A DNA stretch of 64,000 nucleotides from Allacma fusca (Eukaryota > Arthropoda > Collembola > Symphypleona > Sminthuridae). The position numbers and the translations under genes are program-made. The stretch lies in assembly GCA_947179485.1 (NCBI GenBank), contig OX359245.1, positions 60,623,067-60,687,066 of the forward strand. Direction: 5' to 3'. Of the stretch, positions 59,347 through 64,000 are shown in pieces; the first letter of the stretch is position 1, and every line of letters begins with the position of its first letter. The notes under the pieces are model-generated. The model made no database searches. It was not told where the DNA came from and saw nothing but the letters and a program-made list of their open reading frames with translations.

Positions 59347-59838
59347 TGTTAAGAATCTTGAAATTCCTAAAATCTTGTAAAATTTAGTGTGTCCTTTTAG
59401 TGAACTGTTTGAATTGTATGATTAAAAACTTAGAGATGTTTTCAGATCAGAAGCCAATTTATTAGTGTTAGAAAAATACATTAAAATTACATTGCAAAGA
59501 ATCTATGGGATTTAACCTACTAAAAGATAACAGTACATTGAACCTAATTAGTGGGAAAAAAGTCCAGAAGAATTGGTTCAATGGGAAAGAGAAATCCAAA
59601 AATAATAATGCGGGAAAATTGATGGATTAAAGGTCCTTGACCAGGAAAAAATACTAGAGTTAAAAAGAAATGGAAAGTAAAAATATGCAAATTAACGGAT
59701 GTGCGTGGTCGCACTCATCCGCTTCACACAGGGAAAAGCTTAGCGTGAGAGCAACGAGAGGAAACCGCATTGTCCTCTCGATCTCTCCAGTAATGACAAA
59801 ATCACTTTTAATTACATATAATTATCTGGCTTTCATCA
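59347..59838 (-). mobile_element. 5' LTR of element A
   Basis: The LTR is 492 bp and almost identical to 11066-11559. It is followed outside by the ATATT duplication and inside by the primer site, which marks it as the 5' copy although it lies 36 kb from gag. The candidate AATAAA is at 59458-59463 on the minus strand. Confidence 0.93.
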
Positions 59839-59843
59839 ATATT
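59839..59843. repeat. 5-bp target-site duplication of element A (right)
   Basis: ATATT is identical to 11061-11065. The pol sequence of copy B continues at once with CAGGTCTCTTAATTG. Confidence 0.93.
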
Positions 59844-61060
59844 CAGGTCTCTTAATTGTCGATCCTGCGGAAATTTGTCTTCCTGAAAGTAGGTCTCTTG
59901 AGGTAATTTCACTAGCACTATTTCACTACCCTCCAATTCCACATGTGTTGGTAGACTATCCCACAATACCTTAAAAATCTTACAAGATTTGGCACGAAGG
60001 ATTATCGCCATTGTGCGCTTTATCATCATACATGAGGATAATCGCTCCAGGGAATGGCATATAGACAATACACCTTTGCCTGAATGGCAACTACCGACGG
60101 TGTTGGGTGTTCTTCTCCCGTTGTCCTGGTGGTTGGAAGGAATTTTGGTATCGGGTATTTGTCCAGTGATAACCACGATGGGCCATGCCACCATAACGTA
60201 TGATCTGGCAATTCTTGAGGCATGATACCTCAGGATGCGCAATCCGCTGGATTGTCCTCGCTCTTCACATGATGCCATTGATCGGTCGCGGAAACATCGT
60301 GGATTTGTTAAATCCGATTGGCCACATAGATTTTCCAACGTGTGGGAGATGAATGAATCCAATGCAGGGTCACTGTCGAATCCGACCACAGGTGAGTGGC
60401 TTCTATGGGTGTATCCCAAGTAGACTTGACGTGATGGACTAATTCTGCTAACTGTACTACTCCCTGAAGTACTAATCGATCTACACCCTTATTTTGAGTA
60501 TATATAATAACATATATATAATATCTAGGAATTCGGATGTCTTCAAGACTTGATAGATTATTTGCAAACGGCATGCATTGCATCATAATATCCCCCGGTA
60601 GTGCAGAATCAAATTCCACCTCTCGAGTCCAGATCAATTGCTTAAGTACTTTTGCTTTAATGATGGTTGATAACAACCATCCTAACGAGTCATAAATCTT
60701 CTAGATGTCGGGGAGTAATGTCCGTTTCGTGTGCTGCCTATCCAGCTGAATGTTCAAGGTGAACTGGAAGAGGTCGGTGGCAGGATTCCATTTCCGTCCG
60801 TCTTTTAATAGTTGAAGTCTCGTCTATATCCAATTAACCCTTGTTTCTCGCATTTCAGCCGGCAAACTTGCTAGTACCTCTTCGGAGTTGGAACTCCATT
60901 TTGTTAAAGAAAATTTAGCTGTGGCTAATAAATCGTTGAGTTTCTTGATGAGCTCAGTCGCCTCTGTAGCACCAAAGAGGCTCTTCATGAAGTCATCCAT
61001 ATAGAAATTTCGTAATACTCCGTCCGCCGTCTCTGAACGTCGTCCAATAACCACTCTGTG
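59844..61060 (-). pseudogene. Copy B: RT and RNase H remnant (upstream half)
   Basis: The stretch is colinear with element A from about 17003 to 18303. From the 5' side it encodes LRNFYMDDFMKSLFGATEAT (the catalytic DD box) and AKFSLTKWSSNSEEVLASLP, then Pao-domain pieces and the RNase H segments LWSDSTVTLHWI and LWWHGPSW. Indels and stops break it (for example at 60830 and 60230), and a short AT microsatellite sits at 60495-60530. Near 61035 it joins gag directly, so about 3.8 kb of gag-protease-RT is deleted. Confidence 0.85.
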
Positions 61061-61797
61061 TTAAGTGCATCCGTGACTATTGAGGTAGGAAACTAGAAGT
61101 TTCTCCAACTTCCTTAAATTTTCATAATCTTTAAGGTTGGGTTCTTTATTAGCGAGCTCTTGGCTCATAGACATTTATAAAAATGGTCTTTCCAGTAGTC
61201 TAGGGTGTAGCACTCAGGAAATATTGTTCCTGTTTTTCGATTTTTCGTTCCCGGTACGTTGCAATCTGTGTTACGGTACTCAAATGCAAACATAAATGCA
61301 ATATGATACCACCATTTCAAGGTGGTCAATGCATGAAACCTATACTTATGTTTCGTCCGGGGTGGGGAGTCGCGGCACAAGTAGGTAACACCGGTACCCG
61401 ATGGACGAGCAGCGCTAATTGCGCTGGCTCACCCAGTGGGACCACCGAGTGAGCAAAACTGCTCTTTCCTCGAAGATCTGGGTACCAATGATGTGTTGTT
61501 TCAACCTCTGTGTTTTGTACTTTCTGCTGGGTGCCTAAGGATGATGTTGTAATAACCACGGATGTGGACCTCCTTGCATGAATTGGGATGTCTCGGATGT
61601 CAAACAGACTACAAATTTGTACCTTATCGTTGAATTTCGAGGGCTGGAACCGTTGACACAATGTAGTATTACAACTACCTTTGTAGCCCATACTCCTCTT
61701 TCCCCGCTGGCGCGGTGCCCTTAAAAACAACAAGAAAGAAAAGGCGAAGAGGGCAGAACCCCGTGGCCAAGCCGCATAAACGCACCAATGGTGGGAA
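61061..61797 (-). pseudogene. Copy B: gag N-terminal remnant and leader
   Basis: Positions 61061-61370 match element A gag at about 22085-22430 (FHALTTLKWWYHIAFMFAFE and KNRKTGTIFPECYTLDYWKD are readable). Positions 61370-61790 match the gag-proximal leader, including CGCTGGCGCGGTGCCC. No 74-bp unit is present. The leader meets an LTR fragment directly at about 61798, so the primer site, the rest of the LTR and any satellite are absent in this copy. Confidence 0.8.
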
Positions 61798-61907
61798 CAA
61801 CGAGGAGAAACCGCAATCCATCTTTCGATCTCTCCGTTATTACATATAATTTCCTCGCACCCAAACTTTCAATCTCTAAATAATTACATATAATGTTCCG
61901 ACTTCCA
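61798..61907 (-). mobile_element. Remnant of the 5' LTR of copy B
   Basis: AACGAGGAGAAACCGCA, CGATCTCTCC and the ATTACATATAAT repeats match the element A LTR around 11470-11559. It ends in CA at 61907 (sense start TGGAAGTCGG). The stretch covers only the upstream fifth of the LTR. Confidence 0.7.
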
Positions 61908-61912
61908 ATACT
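61908..61912. repeat. Probable target duplication of copy B in copy C (right)
   Basis: ATACT is next to the CA end of the copy B LTR remnant. The left counterpart is ATAACT at 10349-10354. Confidence 0.45.
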
Positions 61913-63295
61913 CTTGCTTGCCAAAAAACTTGCCTATCGTCGGTATATCGTTGTTCTGAAAATACTTTTTTTTGTAGCAACTTTACCAGATAATTCTCTG
62001 CGTTCTCAAATTTTGTATACGTCAGTGGATTGTCCAATCCGATGTGTAAACTAAGAACCCGTTGTACACGAAGTACAGTTGCTATAGATCTCCGAATTGT
62101 CATCCAAGATGATAATTTCTCCAGAGTGTCGACGATGGATATAGTAGATTTCTTGTTCTGTACTGCTACTACTGAGGGTGTTGGTATCTCCTCGCCAGGC
62201 GATTTAGTAGTGGATACGAAACTGAGAATAGCGTAGCTTTCCTGCTATAGCCATGAAGGACCATGCCACTATAGTTCATGTTTGGGTAGTTCCTGTGGGT
62301 TGATGCCACGGGAGGCAAAGTAAACAAGGTTTTCCGCACTCCTAACATGATGACATTGAGATTTGTCCAAAACATCATGTATTTGCTGGATGCAATTGAC
62401 CACACATATTTTCCATCTTTTTGGAACTGAGCGAACCCAATGCAAGGCCACCGTGTAGTTCGACCAGAGGTGGGTGCGGAAATGGGAACGTTCCATGTTA
62501 ATTTTACATGGTTGACTAACTCAGCCAACAGAACTGTTCCTCGTAGTTCTAACCTCCAAAGGTGCTACCCGAGTCTTGCCGTTTATTAGATTTGATACTA
62601 CCTTGGGGTTGCAGACACCTCGTAAGTAAATTGCAGCCGAGTAGGCCCTTTTGCTAGCGTCCGAGAATCCATGTATCTCCCATTGGGTGTAGTTAGGAAA
62701 ATATTGGAGAACGAGGTATCCTTATTTCTTCTAAACTGGGAAGATAAGAAGTGTACTCCAACCGTTGAGACTTAATATCTAGAGGTAGTTACTCGTCCCA
62801 ATCCATGCTTCGAGTCCAAATCGTTTGCATAATTATCTTGGCCGTCATGATTGTGGGAGATAACAATCCCAACACATTATAAATTCTGGAAATGTCGGAC
62901 AATAAGGTCCGTTTTGTATGTAAGCAATTGAGGTCAAATTTTAGGATAAATTAAAACAGTTCCATCGCACGGTTCCACTTGAGACCCAATGTTTTGATCG
63001 TAGAAGTCACATCGATATTTAGCTGAATCCTAGTTTCCCGCATTTTGGGGGTAAACTGGCTAACACCTCTTCGGAGTTGAAGATCCATTTTTACAAGGAA
63101 AATTGTGCTGTTGCAAATAACTCGGTGAATTCCTGGATTAGCACAGTCGCCTCTGAAGGATTAAAAGGTTATTCATGAAATCCTCCACATTGAAGTTTTG
63201 CAACACTGCATTTGCGGATTTCGGAACTTTCTAAGTATTATCCTTTTCCAACTTGTCAGCTAGAACTGCGATTGGATCTAGCCGAAACAACAATA
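61913..63295 (-). pseudogene. Copy C: RNase H and RT remnant
   Basis: The stretch is a strongly decayed relative of element A from about 17005 to 18345, plus 18540-18585. Readable pieces include ENYLVKLLQKKVFSEQRY, LHWVRSVPKRWKICVVN, RGINPQELPKHEL and the equivalents of DPLGWLSP. It has many stops and frame changes. A 0.2-kb piece of RT is missing near 63265, and the sequence jumps to gag near 63300, so most of protease and gag is deleted. Confidence 0.75.
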
Positions 63296-64000
63296 GATGA
63301 TTCGAAAAGTTGTCCTTAGCATCGCCATCCGATATTGGTTCAATCAAAAGGCGCTTCTTTTCTGTGGCTGAATATGTGTTATTACTTTTTACCAAAGTTT
63401 TGAACTCACACTTAAAGGTGGGTCAGTCCCGATGTAAGTCCCCCAAATTTGGTTACAGCTTTCTTCGGTGTCTTGGGTCGAGTCATACTGTAGTCACGCT
63501 GGTGCTCAAGGATTTTGAGATGTCTATCATGTACGTCAGGATATGCTGAGGTTCCTTTTTAATTTAGTTTGCGTATTAAAAAAGATTGTTATCTAAGATT
63601 GCGTTCCGGGTCGACTGTACTGACTTCCTGAAAACGGAGGTAACATCTGCTAGTTCCTCTAACTTCGGATACATCTTTTCAGATTCCCATACTTATATAT
63701 CAGCTGAGGAAGCTTACACCAGTATAGTCCCATCTAGATGGTCAAGTACCAGGGACTGCATTTCTTGATTATAATCTTGTAGAGCCTGGTGATGGCCCTA
63801 GTGCGTCGCTTGGGCCGCCATTAGTTCATCGGGCGGTCCGTTACCCGATGGGAAAGGTGGTGGTGGGTGACGGTTAGGTGGCGGAGTGTTTCCTTCCCGG
63901 CCACCTTCTTGGTCACCTCGTTCGGCGTCGGAATCTTCCTCAGAAAACTCCGAGGACGAATTGTCGGGACCTCCTGGATCTCCAAGGGTTCGTTGGGAAT
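63296..64000 (-). pseudogene. Copy C: gag capsid-like remnant, runs off the window
   Basis: The stretch matches element A gag at about 20580-21290. It includes the equivalents of the capsid-like region (63340-63560) and the Pro/Gly-rich tract (63800-63990). It continues past the window end. Frames are broken throughout. Confidence 0.72.

Larger units (their letters stand above)
11066..59838 (-). mobile_element. BEL/Pao LTR retrotransposon (element A) with satellite-filled leader, captured GPCR and Gn-Gc-like env
   Basis: The element is bounded by two directly repeated LTRs of about 493 bp, TG...CA ends and a perfect 5-bp duplication. The sense strand is minus. Order from the 5' end: LTR (59838-59347), primer site (59346-59331), short leader, 74-bp satellite array (59239-22897), second leader segment, gag (22445-20502), zinc knuckles/protease/RT start (20459-18540), RT and RNase H (18539-17594), integrase-GPCR-Gn-Gc (17658-11617), purine tract, LTR. 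The two LTRs differ at about six positions plus a 2-bp indel, so insertion is recent. Gag-pol is nevertheless broken in several places, so the copy could move only with help. Family placement rests on DUF1759-type gag, the aspartic protease with zinc knuckles, Pao-type RNase H and DUF5641 after integrase. Confidence 0.9.

Noticed and set aside
60495..60530. AT dinucleotide-rich tract as a regulatory element.
   Set aside because: It is a short microsatellite inside a dead pol copy, with no sign of function.

Overview
The window looks like arthropod nuclear DNA: AT-rich, with no compact gene layout, BEL/Pao (Semotivirus-like) retrotransposons, a hAT-type element and a long satellite array. A springtail or insect is possible, but the sequence does not settle the species. 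I recognise no ordinary host gene.

The main object is one BEL/Pao LTR retrotransposon on the minus strand, called element A, which I read as running from 11066 to 59838 (about 48.8 kb). Two near-identical LTRs (11066-11559 and 59347-59838) start with TG and end with CA. They are flanked by the same 5-bp duplication ATATT (11061-11065 and 59839-59843), have a tRNA-like primer-binding site at 59331-59346, and have a purine tract beside the 3' LTR. In the sense direction the order is 5' LTR, primer site, a short leader, about 36.3 kb of a 74-bp tandem satellite (about 490 copies), a second leader segment, gag, zinc knuckles, protease, reverse transcriptase, RNase H, integrase, and then an env region. 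Without the satellite the element would be about 12.4 kb, so most of its length is a satellite lying between the primer site and gag.

The env region is also unusual. Integrase runs without a stop into a complete-looking seven-transmembrane rhodopsin-class GPCR (Tre1/moody type). This is followed by a two-part glycoprotein arranged like a bunyavirus (phlebovirus-type) Gn-Gc precursor. The integrase-GPCR-Gn-Gc frame is open for 6 kb. Gag and the first half of pol carry stops, frameshifts and a perfect 59-bp palindrome.

Element A sits inside an older relative (B), whose halves lie at 10355-11065 and 59839-61907. B in turn appears to sit in a still older relative (C), at about 10040-10354 and 61908-64000. 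Both insertions hit the same short AT palindrome at the RNase H/integrase junction of pol.

The first 10 kb is mostly unrecognised AT-rich sequence. It holds a 1.03-kb non-autonomous hAT element with a perfect 8-bp target duplication (2989-4016), a weak decayed-coding patch (about 4993-5930), a possible inverted-repeat element (about 6265-7235), and three apparently identical 219-bp tandem units (8127-8789).
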